This document shows positions 27,896-36,917 of a DNA stretch of 64,000 nt, piece by piece. Below the pieces are notes generated by a model, which saw only the letters and a list, made by a program, of their open reading frames with translations, was not told where the DNA came from and did no database searches. Both the position numbers and the translations under genes were made by a program. The stretch covers positions 3,140,001 through 3,204,000 of the forward strand of contig NZ_CP128846.1 of NCBI RefSeq assembly GCF_030388665.1, given 5' to 3'. Position 1 is the first letter of the stretch. Every line of letters starts with the position of its first letter. The DNA comes from Streptomyces flavofungini. Its GTDB lineage: Bacteria; Actinomycetota; Actinomycetes; Streptomycetales; Streptomycetaceae.

Positions 27896-28315
27896 ATGAG
27901 TGACCTGTTGGAACGACTGCGCGGACGCGGCTGGCGCATGACCGCGCAGCGGCGTGTCGTGGCCGAGGTCCTCGACGGAGAGCACGTGCATCTGACGGCG
28001 GACGAGGTCCACGCCCGCGCCGTCGACAAGCTGCCGGAGATCTCCCGGGCGACCGTCTACAACACCCTGGGCGAGCTGGTCTCGCTCGGCGAGGTCCTCG
28101 AGGTCTCGACGGACCGCAGAGCCAAGCGGTACGACCCGAACGCGCACCGGCCGCACCAGCACCTGGTGTGCGCCCACTGCGGCGCCATCCGCGACGTGCA
28201 CCCGACGGGGAATCCGCTGTCGGCCCTGCCCGACTCGGAGCGCTTCGGCTTCACGATCTCGGACGTGGAGGTCACGTACCGGGGCGTGTGCCCGAACTGC
28301 GCGGCAGCGGCCTAG
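27896..28315 (+). CDS. catR: Fur-family peroxide-responsive repressor CatR
   Basis: A 139-residue Fur/PerR-family regulator. The winged helix is seen in GWRMTAQRRVVAEVLDG and EISRATVYNTLGELVSLGEV. Metal-site residues are in RPHQHLVCAHCGAIRDV (CxxC) and GVCPNCAAAA (second CxxC), the structural zinc pair. In Streptomyces the divergent homologue CatR represses catA and itself and is inactivated by peroxide. The dyad in the 144-bp intergenic region fits autoregulation. A clean terminator follows. Confidence 0.92.
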   Translation: MSDLLERLRGRGWRMTAQRRVVAEVLDGEHVHLTADEVHARAVDKLPEISRATVYNTLGELVSLGEVLEVSTDRRAKRYDPNAHRPHQHLVCAHCGAIRDVHPTGNPLSALPDSERFGFTISDVEVTYRGVCPNCAAAA

Positions 28316-28345
28316 CGCGGCTCCTCTCCCGCACCCCTTCTCGTA

Positions 28346-28378
28346 CGAAGGCCCGGCACCCACGGTGCCGGGCCTTCG
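28346..28378 (+). terminator. catR terminator
   Basis: CGAAGGCCCGGCACC, a CAC loop and GGTGCCGGGCCTTCG form a perfect 15-bp stem 31 bases after the catR stop. Confidence 0.9.
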
Positions 28379-28415
28379 CCGTTGTGCGCGCACGGCCGTC
28401 CGGCGCGCGCACACG

Positions 28416-28452
28416 ACCGAGGGCCGGATCCGCAATGGATCCGGCCCTCGGT
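28416..28452 (-). terminator. Terminator downstream of initiator tRNA copy 1
   Basis: ACCGAGGGCCGGATCC and GGATCCGGCCCTCGGT pair perfectly (16 bp) around GCAAT, starting 8 bases beyond the 3' end of the minus-strand tRNA. Confidence 0.88.
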
Positions 28453-28459
28453 CTTTCAG

Positions 28460-28533
28460 TAGCGGGGACAGGATTTGAACCTGCGACCTCTGGGTTATGA
28501 GCCCAGCGAGCTACCGACCTGCTCCACCCCGCG
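28460..28533 (-). tRNA. Initiator tRNA-fMet (CAT), copy 1
   Basis: A 74-base cloverleaf read on the minus strand begins CGCGGGGTGGAGCAGG and carries loop CTCATAA with anticodon CAT. The anticodon stem ends in three G-C pairs (GGG/CCC), and the first acceptor pair is a C1-T72 mismatch. Both are hallmarks of initiator tRNA. The T arm is GCAGGTTCAAATCCTGT. CCA is not encoded; CTG follows the discriminator A. The D loop has G where copy 2 has C. Confidence 0.95.
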
Positions 28534-28588
28534 TCGGTGAACCCAACAGTACGCCAGGCCCACGACCAGCGCAAATCGCTTCCAGAGG

Positions 28589-30652
28589 CTACGCAGTCAG
28601 CTCCTGCCGCAGCGCCTCGCGCAACCGCGCGGCGCGCTCGGCGACCTCCGCAGGCCCGAGCTCCACGGCCCGGGAGGCCCACCGCTGCCCCTCGGTGAGC
28701 TGCCCCCGCCGCGCGTACAGCAGGGCGAGCCGCAGCGCCGCGCGCCCGTGCCCCGCGTCGGCGGCCCGGGTCCACCAGAGCGCCGCCTCCGGCTCACTGC
28801 CCTCACGGGCGAGCAGCAGCCCCAGGTTGAACGCCCCGTTCCGGCTCCCGGCCTCCGCCGCGAGCCGGTACCAGCGCGCGGCCTCGACCACGTCGCCGCG
28901 GCCCGCCGCGAGCATCCCGACCCGGACCTGGGCCCGCCGGTGCCCCTGCTCGGCCGCGCGCTCGTACCACTCCTCGCACTCGGTCTTCTGCGCCGCGGGC
29001 TCCCCGAGCGCGGGCGGCCCTGCGGGCGGACGCCGCGCGTCGAGCACGGTGCCGAGCCGGTACGCCGCCTCGGCGCTGCCGCCGCCCGCCGCGCACCGCA
29101 GGTGCCGCTCGGCCTCCCGCTCGTCGCCCTCGCGCAGCCGCGCCGTGCCGACCTGGAGGGCGGCGTCGGTGTGCCCGGCGGCGGCGGCTCGCTCGTACCA
29201 CTTGAGGGCCGCGGCGTCGTCCCCCCGACTCGCGTACAGGATCCCGAGGTTGAACGCCGCGTCCACGCTGCCGGCCTCCGCGGCCTTGGAGAACCACGGC
29301 TCGGCGCCGGCCGCGTCGCCGCCCTGGAGCAGCAGCACGGCGAGCGCGTTGGCCGCCTCGCGGTGCCCGGCGTAGGCGGCGCGGCGGTACCACTGGTCGG
29401 CCTGCGCGGTGCGCTTCTGCTCGGCGCAGAGCAGGCCGAGGTTGTACGCGCCGTTGTTGTCACCCGCGTCCATGGCCGCGCGGTACCAGCGCTCGGCGGT
29501 CTGGGTCTCGCCGCGCTCGGCGTGCAGCGCGCCCAGGGCGTTGGCGGCGTTCCCGTCGCCGTCCTGGGCGGCCCGCAGCCACCATGCGGCGGCGTTCTCC
29601 TCGTCGCCCGCGTCGCGCAGCAGGAAGCCGAGCGCGCAGGCGGCGCGCGCCTCGCCGTCCTTGGCCGACGTCAGGTACCAGCGCCCGGCCTCCTTGAGGT
29701 CGCCCCGCCGCTCCAGGATCGCGCCGAGGTGCAGGGCGGCCCGCCGGTGCCCGCGCGCGGCCGCCTGCCGGTACCACTGCTCCGCCTCGTCGGTGAGCGA
29801 GAGGCCTCGGTCGCCGCCGCGCCGGGCGTCGGCGCCGCCCGCGCGGACACCGTCCTTGTGTCCGTTGTCAGAGCGCGCGTCACCCGCGCGCGAGCCACCG
29901 GCAGGGCGCATGTTCCCCATGCGCGCCCCCATGTCAGGGCGCACGAGACCGGGCCGCGCACCGTCGATCCGCCCGCCCGCACCGGGGCGCCCGGACTGAC
30001 CCGGCTGGCCCGGCCGGCCCGGCTGACCGGACAGTGCCGACAGCGCGGGCCGCAGACCGGTCCCGGTCCGGACGCCGGAATCCCCCGGCCCCTCGCGCTC
30101 CGCGCGCTTGTCGAGCGCCCGCGCCAGGCGGTACGCCGCCTCGCGGTGACCCCGCTCGGCCGCCGTGCGCATCCAGCGCTCGGCGCCCACGTCACCGCGG
30201 TGCTCCAGGAGGTCGGCGAGGGCGTACGCCCCCAGCGTGTGGCCCTGCTCGGCGGACTGCCGGAGCCAGTACTCGGCGGCGGGCTCGTCGCCGCGCTCGC
30301 GGTGGTGGCGGCCCAGCGCGTGGGCCGCCGCGGCGGAACCGGCGACGGCTGCGATGCGCCACCATCCTGCCGCTTCATCGACATATCCACGCTGGTGCAG
30401 AAGGACGCCGAGGTTGTTGGCGGCGGCTCGGTCACCGGCCGCGGTCGCGGCCCGCAGCAAGGATTCGGCACCGTCGAGATCACCGCGGCGCAGCAGCAGG
30501 CTGCCGAGAACGCTCATCGCGTCCACGTCTCCGGCCTCGGCCGCGTTCCGGTGTCGCATCTCCTCAGCGGCCGATCCGGGATCCTCCCGTTCGGCCGACT
30601 GCGCAAACCGCCCACTCTCCAACAGAGTTGCCTTGTCCCCCATAACGTCCAT
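28589..30652 (-). CDS. Sel1/TPR-repeat protein
   Basis: A 687-residue protein made of about 15 Sel1-like repeats (pattern AAEWWLRAAEAGHxxAAYxLGxLLxxRGDxxxA). They fall in two blocks: about 35-185 and about 285-680. Between them lies a low-complexity Gly/Pro/Arg/Met linker (roughly 185-280) with GQPGRPGQPGQSGRPG. There is no signal peptide. Sel1 solenoids are protein scaffolds, often in signalling or secretion. ATG 30652 has AGGTGG eight bases upstream; ATG 30643 (MGDKATLLE) is an alternative. It sits alone between two initiator tRNA genes, so no operon partner hints at a role. Confidence 0.88.
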   Translation of the reverse strand: MDVMGDKATLLESGRFAQSAEREDPGSAAEEMRHRNAAEAGDVDAMSVLGSLLLRRGDLDGAESLLRAATAAGDRAAANNLGVLLHQRGYVDEAAGWWRIAAVAGSAAAAHALGRHHRERGDEPAAEYWLRQSAEQGHTLGAYALADLLEHRGDVGAERWMRTAAERGHREAAYRLARALDKRAEREGPGDSGVRTGTGLRPALSALSGQPGRPGQPGQSGRPGAGGRIDGARPGLVRPDMGARMGNMRPAGGSRAGDARSDNGHKDGVRAGGADARRGGDRGLSLTDEAEQWYRQAAARGHRRAALHLGAILERRGDLKEAGRWYLTSAKDGEARAACALGFLLRDAGDEENAAAWWLRAAQDGDGNAANALGALHAERGETQTAERWYRAAMDAGDNNGAYNLGLLCAEQKRTAQADQWYRRAAYAGHREAANALAVLLLQGGDAAGAEPWFSKAAEAGSVDAAFNLGILYASRGDDAAALKWYERAAAAGHTDAALQVGTARLREGDEREAERHLRCAAGGGSAEAAYRLGTVLDARRPPAGPPALGEPAAQKTECEEWYERAAEQGHRRAQVRVGMLAAGRGDVVEAARWYRLAAEAGSRNGAFNLGLLLAREGSEPEAALWWTRAADAGHGRAALRLALLYARRGQLTEGQRWASRAVELGPAEVAERAARLREALRQELTA

Positions 30653-30859
30653 CGTCGCACCACCTGCAACCTGGGTACACCTGGTATACCGCAGCCAGTG
30701 AGGTCACTTCAGCGTTTTGTCGACATGCCCACAGAGAGATAAGTGAAACACAGCTTTGCTCAACTCCCCCCGCCCGGACCACTCTTCGCACGAACCCCAC
30801 ACCGATGGCATGGGCCACCGGTATAGGCCCTGTCGCGCCGGGACCGGACCCGCGCATGA

Positions 30860-30895
30860 CGAAGGCCCGGATCCTCAAGAGGATCCGGGCCTTCG
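30860..30895 (-). terminator. Terminator downstream of initiator tRNA copy 2
   Basis: CGAAGGCCCGGATCC and GGATCCGGGCCTTCG form a perfect 15-bp stem with loop TCAAGA, just beyond the tRNA 3' end. The remaining 30653-30859 stretch shows no gene. Confidence 0.88.
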
Positions 30896-30901
30896 CTTCA
30901 G

Positions 30902-30975
30902 TAGCGGGGACAGGATTTGAACCTGCGACCTCTGGGTTATGAGCCCAGCGAGCTACCGAGCTGCTCCACCCCGCG
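30902..30975 (-). tRNA. Initiator tRNA-fMet (CAT), copy 2
   Basis: Identical to copy 1 except for one D-loop base (CAGCTCGG instead of CAGGTCGG on the minus strand). The CAT anticodon, GGG/CCC anticodon stem and C1-T72 mismatch are all kept, so both copies look functional as initiators. It has its own terminator. Confidence 0.95.
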
Positions 30976-31053
30976 CCGTTGTGTAGCAACCGTACCACGG
31001 CGCGAGGTGGTGCCCGTGCGCTGCCCGCGCGCTATGGGCGGGCAGCGCGGCGA

Positions 31054-34038
31054 CTAGCCGCTGTCTCCGCCGCCCTTGTCGGCATCCTTGTCAGGCTTCT
31101 TGTCCGTCCCGTCCGATGATCCGTCCGACCCCTTGCCGTCCCCACTGCCCGACGGCTTGCTCTGGGCGTCCTCGGCCCGCTGCAAGGCGTCCTGCAGCTT
31201 CTGCTGCGCCTTGCCGTAGGCCTCCCAGTCGTCGTTCTTGAGGGCCTCCTTGCCTTCGTCGATCGCCTTCTGGGCGTCGTCGATGGCCTTCTGGAGATCC
31301 GGGCTCCCGGTCGCCGGTGGCTTCTCCTTGTCGGGCTTGTCGGGCTTCTCGGGCTTCTCGCCCTTGTCCGGTGGCTCGGGAGGCGACTTGTCCGCCGTAC
31401 CGAAGACCACGTTGAGCGCCTTGTCCAAGGTGTCCTCGAAGGCGATCTTGTTGCCGTAGGTGACGAGGACCTTCTTCAGGAGCGGATACTTCAGCCCGCC
31501 ACCCTTGACGTAGACGGGTTCTACGTAGAGCAGTCCTCCGTCCAACGGCACGGTGAGCAGATTCCCGTAGTCGACTTCGGAGTCGCCGCCCTTGAGAAGT
31601 CTGATCTGTTCCGCGATCGCTTCGTTGGAGTTGAACTTGCTCTGGACCTGTTTGGGCCCGTCGACCGTCGTGCTCGACGGCATCTTCAAGATTCTGATCT
31701 TGCCGTAGTCATCGGTCCCCGCCTCGGCGTTGACCGACATGAAGGCACTCAGGTTGTCCCGGCCGTTGGGATTGAAGGACGTCGTCAGTGAGAAGTCCTG
31801 CGTCTTCTGACCGGGCATCTTCATGCTCAGGTAGTACGGCGGGACGGCGCTCGACGTCTGGTTCGTCGGGTCGTCCGGCACCTGCCACACCTCGCTGCCG
31901 CTCAGGAACGTCTCGGCGTCCTTCACGTGGTAGCGGGTGAGCAGTTCGCGCTGCACCTTGAACAGGTCCTGCGGATACCGCAGGTGGTCCATCAGGGCCG
32001 CGGAGATCTCGCTCTTGTCCTTGACGGTGTCCGGGAACGCCTTGCGCCACGTCTTGAGGACGGGGTCCTTGGTGTCCCACTCGTAGAGCTTGACGTCTCC
32101 GGTGTAGGCGTCGACGGTCGCCTTCACCGAGTTGCGGATGTAGTTGACCTGGTTCTGCTGGGCCACCACCGCGCGCTGGTTGTTCTTCGCCGTCAGCGAG
32201 TCCGCCGTGGTGTCGCCGAGCGTGGTGCGCGAGGCGTACGGATAGCCGTTCGTCGTGGTGTACGCGTCGACGATCCACTGGATCCTGTTGCCGACGACCG
32301 CCGGGTAGGCGTCGCCGTCGATGGTCAGCCAAGGAGCCACCGCCTCGACGCGTTCCTTGGGCGTGCGGTTGTACAGGATCCGTGAGCCCTCACCGATCGC
32401 TCCGGAGTACAGCATCTGCGGTTCGCCGAACGACACCGCGTACGCCGCCCTGTTGAGCGGGTTGGAGAGGTTGACGCCGCTCTTGCCCCGGTAACTGGTC
32501 GTCTTCTCGCCGTCGTCGTCGGAGTAGTCGATCTCCTTCTGGGGACCGCCGACGATCGAGTACTGCGTGGTCTTCTCGCCGTAGTAGATCCGCTGCTCGT
32601 ACTTGCCGAGGCTGCCCTTGGACGGCAGGTCGGACTCGGTGAACTTCGGGCGTCCCTGGTCGTCGGCCTCGGTGCCCTTGGCCGCGACCACGCCGTACCC
32701 ATGGGTGTAGCGGAAGTGGTCGTTGATCCAGTTGTTCTTCGGGATGCCGTCGAGATTCAGCTCGCGCAGGCCGATGACGGTGTCCTGGGCCGTGCCGTCC
32801 TTGGACTTGTACCGGTCGACGTCGAGGTTCGACGGGAAGCCGTAGTAGTTCTTCATCTGCTGGAGCTGCTGGAACGTCGGCGAGACGATGTTCGGGTCCA
32901 GCAGGCGCAGGCTCGCGGCGCCGGCGACGTCGTCGCGCAGCTTCGTCTTGTCCTGGGTCTTGCTGACGCCGGGGTACTCCCTGACGTTCGTGCCGCCGAT
33001 GCCGTACGCCTTGCGGGTCGCCTCGAGGTTCTTCTCGACGTACGGCGACTCCTTGGCCTGCTCGTTGGGCTGGACCTGGAACTTCTGCACGATGGCCGGG
33101 TACAGGCCGCCGATGAGGATCGCGGAGAGCACCATCAGGCCGAAGCCGATGACCGGCAGCTGCCAGGTGCGCCGCCACAGCGTCGCGAAGAACAGCAGCG
33201 CGCAGATGACGGCGATGCAGAACAGGATGGTCTTCGCCGGGAGGTAGGCGTTCGCGTCGACGTAGCGCAGGCCCGTCCAGTTACCCGTGGCCTTGAAGTC
33301 ACTGGACTTCACCGCGAGGCCGTACCGGTCGAGCCAGTACGCGACCGCCTTCAGGGCCACGAAGATGCCGATGAGCACCGAGAGGTGCCCGGTGGCGGCG
33401 GCGGTGGCCCGCCCGCCGGGGCTGGTGATGCGCAGTCCGCCGTACAGGTAGTGCGTCAGGGCGGCGGCGATCACCGAGAGCACCGCGGCGGCGAAGCCGA
33501 AGCCCAGCAGGAAGCGGTACCAGGGCAGGTCGAAGGCGAAGAAGGCCACGTCCAGATGGAACTGGGGGTCCTTCTGGTGGAAGGGGACGCCGTTGACCCA
33601 CATCAGCCAGGTGCGCCACTGACCGGCGGCGGACGCGCCCGCGATCAGGCCGACAAGAGCGGTGATGCCGATCAGCAGCCACTTCTTGTAGGGCGCGATC
33701 GCCATGCGGTACCGGTCGAGGCTCTGCTGCTCCATCGACATGGCGCTCAGCGGCGGGCGCAGCCGGTGCGCCAGCCAGATGTTCACCCCGACTGCGGCCG
33801 CCATGATCAGGCCGAAGACGAAGAACAGGCCGATCTTGGTCCACAGGGTCGTGGTGAAAACGGATGAATAGCCCACGGAGCGGTACCAGAGCCAGTCCGT
33901 CCAGAATCCCGCGAACATGACGAACGCCATGGCAAGGACGGCCAGGACGCCGAGCGTCATGAGCAGGGTCCGGACACGACGGGACGGTCGGCCCACTCTG
34001 ATCCGTGGCCCCGTCGGGCCTCCGCCGCGGTCCGGCAT
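31054..34038 (-). CDS. UPF0182 family large membrane protein
   Basis: A 994-residue protein. Seven predicted helices lie in the first 330 residues, beginning [20 protein letters not shown] and including [21 protein letters not shown] long extracytoplasmic region and an acidic/Lys/Pro-rich C-terminal tail with coiled-coil character ([17 protein letters not shown]) follow. UPF0182 is universal in actinobacteria but has no settled function. ATG 34038 is used; a TTG at 34050 (LAFQMPDRG) has a GAGGTG site and is also possible. Divergent from the PPA1309 gene. Nothing else is encoded in 34039-34189. Confidence 0.92.
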   Translation of the reverse strand: MPDRGGGPTGPRIRVGRPSRRVRTLLMTLGVLAVLAMAFVMFAGFWTDWLWYRSVGYSSVFTTTLWTKIGLFFVFGLIMAAAVGVNIWLAHRLRPPLSAMSMEQQSLDRYRMAIAPYKKWLLIGITALVGLIAGASAAGQWRTWLMWVNGVPFHQKDPQFHLDVAFFAFDLPWYRFLLGFGFAAAVLSVIAAALTHYLYGGLRITSPGGRATAAATGHLSVLIGIFVALKAVAYWLDRYGLAVKSSDFKATGNWTGLRYVDANAYLPAKTILFCIAVICALLFFATLWRRTWQLPVIGFGLMVLSAILIGGLYPAIVQKFQVQPNEQAKESPYVEKNLEATRKAYGIGGTNVREYPGVSKTQDKTKLRDDVAGAASLRLLDPNIVSPTFQQLQQMKNYYGFPSNLDVDRYKSKDGTAQDTVIGLRELNLDGIPKNNWINDHFRYTHGYGVVAAKGTEADDQGRPKFTESDLPSKGSLGKYEQRIYYGEKTTQYSIVGGPQKEIDYSDDDGEKTTSYRGKSGVNLSNPLNRAAYAVSFGEPQMLYSGAIGEGSRILYNRTPKERVEAVAPWLTIDGDAYPAVVGNRIQWIVDAYTTTNGYPYASRTTLGDTTADSLTAKNNQRAVVAQQNQVNYIRNSVKATVDAYTGDVKLYEWDTKDPVLKTWRKAFPDTVKDKSEISAALMDHLRYPQDLFKVQRELLTRYHVKDAETFLSGSEVWQVPDDPTNQTSSAVPPYYLSMKMPGQKTQDFSLTTSFNPNGRDNLSAFMSVNAEAGTDDYGKIRILKMPSSTTVDGPKQVQSKFNSNEAIAEQIRLLKGGDSEVDYGNLLTVPLDGGLLYVEPVYVKGGGLKYPLLKKVLVTYGNKIAFEDTLDKALNVVFGTADKSPPEPPDKGEKPEKPDKPDKEKPPATGSPDLQKAIDDAQKAIDEGKEALKNDDWEAYGKAQQKLQDALQRAEDAQSKPSGSGDGKGSDGSSDGTDKKPDKDADKGGGDSG

Positions 34039-34189
34039 CTGGAAAGCCAAGGTGCGCACCTCGAAGTTCGCTGTAGCTGTTGCTGTGGCTGGCTGAAACG
34101 GGCCCCGCGATCGTAGAGCCCACTCATGCAACTTACCGATGCTTTACTCAGTTCCCGTTCCCGGGTCCGAACGAGGCAGGATATTGGAC

Positions 34190-34747
34190 ATGCCCAACGT
34201 TTCCTCCTCCGGCCCACCGATGGCCGCGAGTCCCCTCACCCGTGCAGTGCTCGAAATCGACGACTATGTCGCAGGTCTCGGCTGGGATCAGCCCGCACGG
34301 CTCTTCGCACTCGTCGACACCGCACGGCTCCGCGTACAGGAGCCGACCCTGGCGGACCGCCTCGGCCTGGCCGACGCCGCGGCCGCCGCGCCCCTGACCC
34401 CCATCGAGCAGGAGGAGCTGCCCGCGGGCTCCCCGCTCGACGAGTTCCTCGGCACCATCGCCTGGCCCGACTCGGTCGCGGGCTGTGCCCTGAGCGTGGA
34501 GCGCCTGATGCTCCCGCCGTCCGCGGAGGCGTCCGTTCCGGACGGTATGAGCGAGAAGCAGCTCGCGAAGTGGGTGGCCGAGCACCCCGAGCGCCAGGAG
34601 GTCCGCATGACCGTCGCGGTGCTGCGTGACGGCGCCCGCGAGTCGGCGCTGCGGCTGCGCGAGAAGGACGCGGCGACGGACGTCCTCACCGGCTCGGACC
34701 TGGTGCCGGGGCTCGCGGAAGCACTGGCGGCGACGTTCGCGGAGTAG
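34190..34747 (+). CDS. PPA1309-family protein
   Basis: A 185-residue soluble protein starting MPNVSSSGPPMAASPLTRA. It is found in actinobacteria next to UPF0182 and the PDZ protease gene. Recognisable stretches are IDDYVAGLGWDQPARLFALV, EFLGTIAWPDSVAGCALSVE and a late EVRMTVAVLRDGARESALRL. No catalytic motif is seen. The start has GGCAGGA upstream; Met at residue 11 is an alternative. Function unknown; the constant pairing with UPF0182 suggests a shared process. Confidence 0.8.
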   Translation: MPNVSSSGPPMAASPLTRAVLEIDDYVAGLGWDQPARLFALVDTARLRVQEPTLADRLGLADAAAAAPLTPIEQEELPAGSPLDEFLGTIAWPDSVAGCALSVERLMLPPSAEASVPDGMSEKQLAKWVAEHPERQEVRMTVAVLRDGARESALRLREKDAATDVLTGSDLVPGLAEALAATFAE

Positions 34748-34842
34748 CTTCGGCGGCGACGTCCGCGGAGTGGTTTTCCTGATCCTTTTCGCACGCTACG
34801 TGGCCGGGGCCGGCGTCGGCCGCCCCGGCCACCGCTGCCGGG

Positions 34843-35937
34843 TCAGCTCTTCGTGGTGCACTTCGGCAGGTCGGCGGTGTCGCCCTTGCTGATGGCCTTC
34901 AGCGACTTCACGGCGTCCTCGATGGTGTTCACCTTGACCAGCGTGAGCCCGTCCGGGACGTCGCTCGCGGCGGACGCGCAGTTGTCCTTCGGCGTCAGGA
35001 AGTACTCGGCGCCCTTGTCGCGCGCGCCGACGGTCTTCATCTCGATGCCGCCGATCGGGCCGACCTTGCCGTTGTCCTCGATGGTGCCGGTACCGGCGAC
35101 GAACTTGCCGCCGGTGAGGTCGCCCGGCGTGAGCTTGTCGACGATGCCGAGGGCGAACATCAGCCCGGCGCTCGGCCCGCCCACGTCGGCGAGCTTGATG
35201 TCGATGGTGAACGGGTACGTGTGGTCGGTCCCGGCCTTGATGCCGACCATCGCGATCTTGGGGTCTTCCTCGGCCTTGGTCGTGGTGATCTTCACTTCCT
35301 CGGTCACGGCAGGACGCTTCCCGGCCTTCTCCGCGGCGGCCGCCTCCTTGACAGGGACGATCCCGAACACGACCTGCTCGCCCGGCTCGTGCTTCCTGAC
35401 GAGTTCGGCGACGTCCGTGAACTCCTTCACGGGCTTGCCGTCGACGCTCCTGATGACGTCACCGGCGTGCAGCCTGCCCTCGGCGGGGCTGTCCTTGTAG
35501 ACGCTGGAGACGACCACCTGCGACTTCACGGGGATCTTCAGCTCCTTCAGGGCGGCGACCTTGGCGCTCTCCTGGGACTGGCTGAACTCCTCCGCGTTCT
35601 CCTGCGTCGACTGCTGCTCGGTCTTGCCGTTCGGGTACAGGGTGTCGTGCGGCACGACGATGTTGTCGTGCGCCAGCCAGCCGTACACGGCCTCCGGGAG
35701 GTTCATCTTGTAGTCGGCGCTGGTGACCCTGACCGTCGTCATGTTCAGGTGGCCGCTCGTCGGGTACGTCTTGCGGCCCGAGATCCGCAGCACCGGCTCG
35801 CCGTCGTGGTCGCCCAGGGTGTTCACCGTCGGCCCCGGGGACATCTCCGAGTACGGCACTTTGATGAGCACTCCGGCGCAGAGCAGCGCGATCAGCATCA
35901 GGGTGGAGGCGAGCATCGTCGCAGTGCGGCGTGGCAT
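34843..35937 (-). CDS. YlbL-family PDZ/Lon-type membrane serine protease
   Basis: A 364-residue protein with one N-terminal helix (MLASTLMLIALLCAGVLIKV) that anchors it facing outward. A PDZ domain is centred on SPAEGRLHAGDVIRSVDGKP (about 147-166). The C-terminal S16 (Lon-like) protease domain has nucleophile Ser in DVGGPSAGLMFALG and Lys in GGIEMKTVGARD. This Ser-Lys dyad is that of Lon-type proteases. In Bacillus the homologue YlbL degrades a cell-division inhibitor after DNA damage, so a damage-checkpoint role is conceivable here. It is convergent with PPA1309. Confidence 0.92.
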   Translation of the reverse strand: MPRRTATMLASTLMLIALLCAGVLIKVPYSEMSPGPTVNTLGDHDGEPVLRISGRKTYPTSGHLNMTTVRVTSADYKMNLPEAVYGWLAHDNIVVPHDTLYPNGKTEQQSTQENAEEFSQSQESAKVAALKELKIPVKSQVVVSSVYKDSPAEGRLHAGDVIRSVDGKPVKEFTDVAELVRKHEPGEQVVFGIVPVKEAAAAEKAGKRPAVTEEVKITTTKAEEDPKIAMVGIKAGTDHTYPFTIDIKLADVGGPSAGLMFALGIVDKLTPGDLTGGKFVAGTGTIEDNGKVGPIGGIEMKTVGARDKGAEYFLTPKDNCASAASDVPDGLTLVKVNTIEDAVKSLKAISKGDTADLPKCTTKS

Positions 35938-35980
35938 GGAACGACAGTACGGGACGGTCCTGTGGGTGTATCCCTGGGGC

Positions 35981-36024
35981 GTCCGTACGGGATCGGGCAG
36001 GAGGTCCGTACGGGATCAGGCAGG
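35981..36024. repeat. Tandem pair of 21-bp repeats
   Basis: GTCCGTACGGGATCGGGCAG (35981-36000, plus one G) and GTCCGTACGGGATCAGGCAG (36004-36023, plus one G) repeat with a 23-bp period. The second copy contains the stop codon of the small membrane protein. Confidence 0.8.
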
Positions 36025-36198
36025 GGTGTCGGAGCCCGAGTGGGACTTCTCCATCGCCTCGCGGAAGGCCGCGTAGCCGTTCAGCTCGCTGATGTCACCG
36101 GTCCTGCCGCTCTTGCGGTTCCGGTTGGCCCAACCGGCCCACAGACCGGCACCGACCGCCGCCAGAAGCGGAATCAGCAACCAGGCAAGCGACGCCAT
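36016..36198 (-). CDS. Small single-helix membrane protein
   Basis: A 60-residue protein with one N-terminal helix (LAWLLIPLLAAVGAGLWAGW) followed by a basic stop-transfer NRNRKSGRTGD. A soluble tail, ISELNGYAAFREAMEKS, follows. Codon use is typical for the genome and the topology is clean, so it is believed real. The tail-end overlaps a 23-bp-period tandem repeat. Function unknown. It may be cotranscribed with the protease gene that starts the next message, but a 78-bp gap with the repeat separates them. Confidence 0.75.
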   Translation of the reverse strand: MASLAWLLIPLLAAVGAGLWAGWANRNRKSGRTGDISELNGYAAFREAMEKSHSGSDTPA

Positions 36199-36337
36199 GT
36201 CGACCTCCCGACCCCATGAGCGACCAAAACTGACTGATCAGCAGATTAACCATCCGCTCCGTCAACGCTCACGGCAGGGGTCGGGTTACGCAACCGGAGC
36301 CCTCTGGCCAACCCCCCGGCCGCCCCGGCTGTCCCGC

Positions 36338-36805
36338 TTACCCGGTGGCTCCCACCCACTCCTCCTGGCCGTCCGAGAACCGCTGGTGCTTCCAGATCGG
36401 CACCTCGTGCTTGAGGTCGTCGATCAGCTTGCGGCAGGCGGCGAAGGCCTCGGCCCGGTGCGGGCAGGACACCGCGACCACGACCGCGAGGTCTCCCACG
36501 GCGAGGTCGCCGACCCGGTGCACGGCGGCCAGGGCGCGCACGGGGTAGTCGGCGACGACCTTCTCCGCGACCCGGCGCAGCTCGGCCTCGGCGCTGGGGT
36601 GGCTGGAGTAGCCCAGCTCGTCCACGTCCGCGCCGCCGTCGTGGTCGCGCACCGTCCCGACGAACAGCGCCGTCCCGCCCGCGGAGTCGTCCCCGACGGC
36701 CTGGAAGACCTCGTCGAGCGATAGCGGGGTGTCCCGGATCGCCAGCAGCCGAATCGGCTCGGCACCAGCCTGCTCACCGGGGTGGTCCATCGGATTACGC
36801 GCCAT
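36338..36805 (-). CDS. moaE: Molybdopterin synthase catalytic subunit MoaE
   Basis: A 155-residue MoaE that, with sulfur-carrier MoaD, converts precursor Z to molybdopterin. Signature regions are ALFVGTVRDHDGGADVDELG, VRALAAVHRVGDLAVGDLAV and KHEVPIWKHQRFSDGQEEWV, with the active-site lysines in the last segment. MARNPMDHPGEQ at 36805 is chosen as start over an upstream Met. No MoaD gene is adjacent. It lies downstream of the small membrane gene's promoter region and 113 bp before the SDR gene end. Confidence 0.92.
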   Translation of the reverse strand: MARNPMDHPGEQAGAEPIRLLAIRDTPLSLDEVFQAVGDDSAGGTALFVGTVRDHDGGADVDELGYSSHPSAEAELRRVAEKVVADYPVRALAAVHRVGDLAVGDLAVVVAVSCPHRAEAFAACRKLIDDLKHEVPIWKHQRFSDGQEEWVGATG

Positions 36806-36917
36806 GCCCCCATCGTGCCGCACACCACTGACATCCAGGAATAGCGTTTTCCCCCGGCACCGACGCCCGCCACTTGGACGTCCCTACAGCCCGCACCACA
36901 GCCGCCGCGGCGGGACC

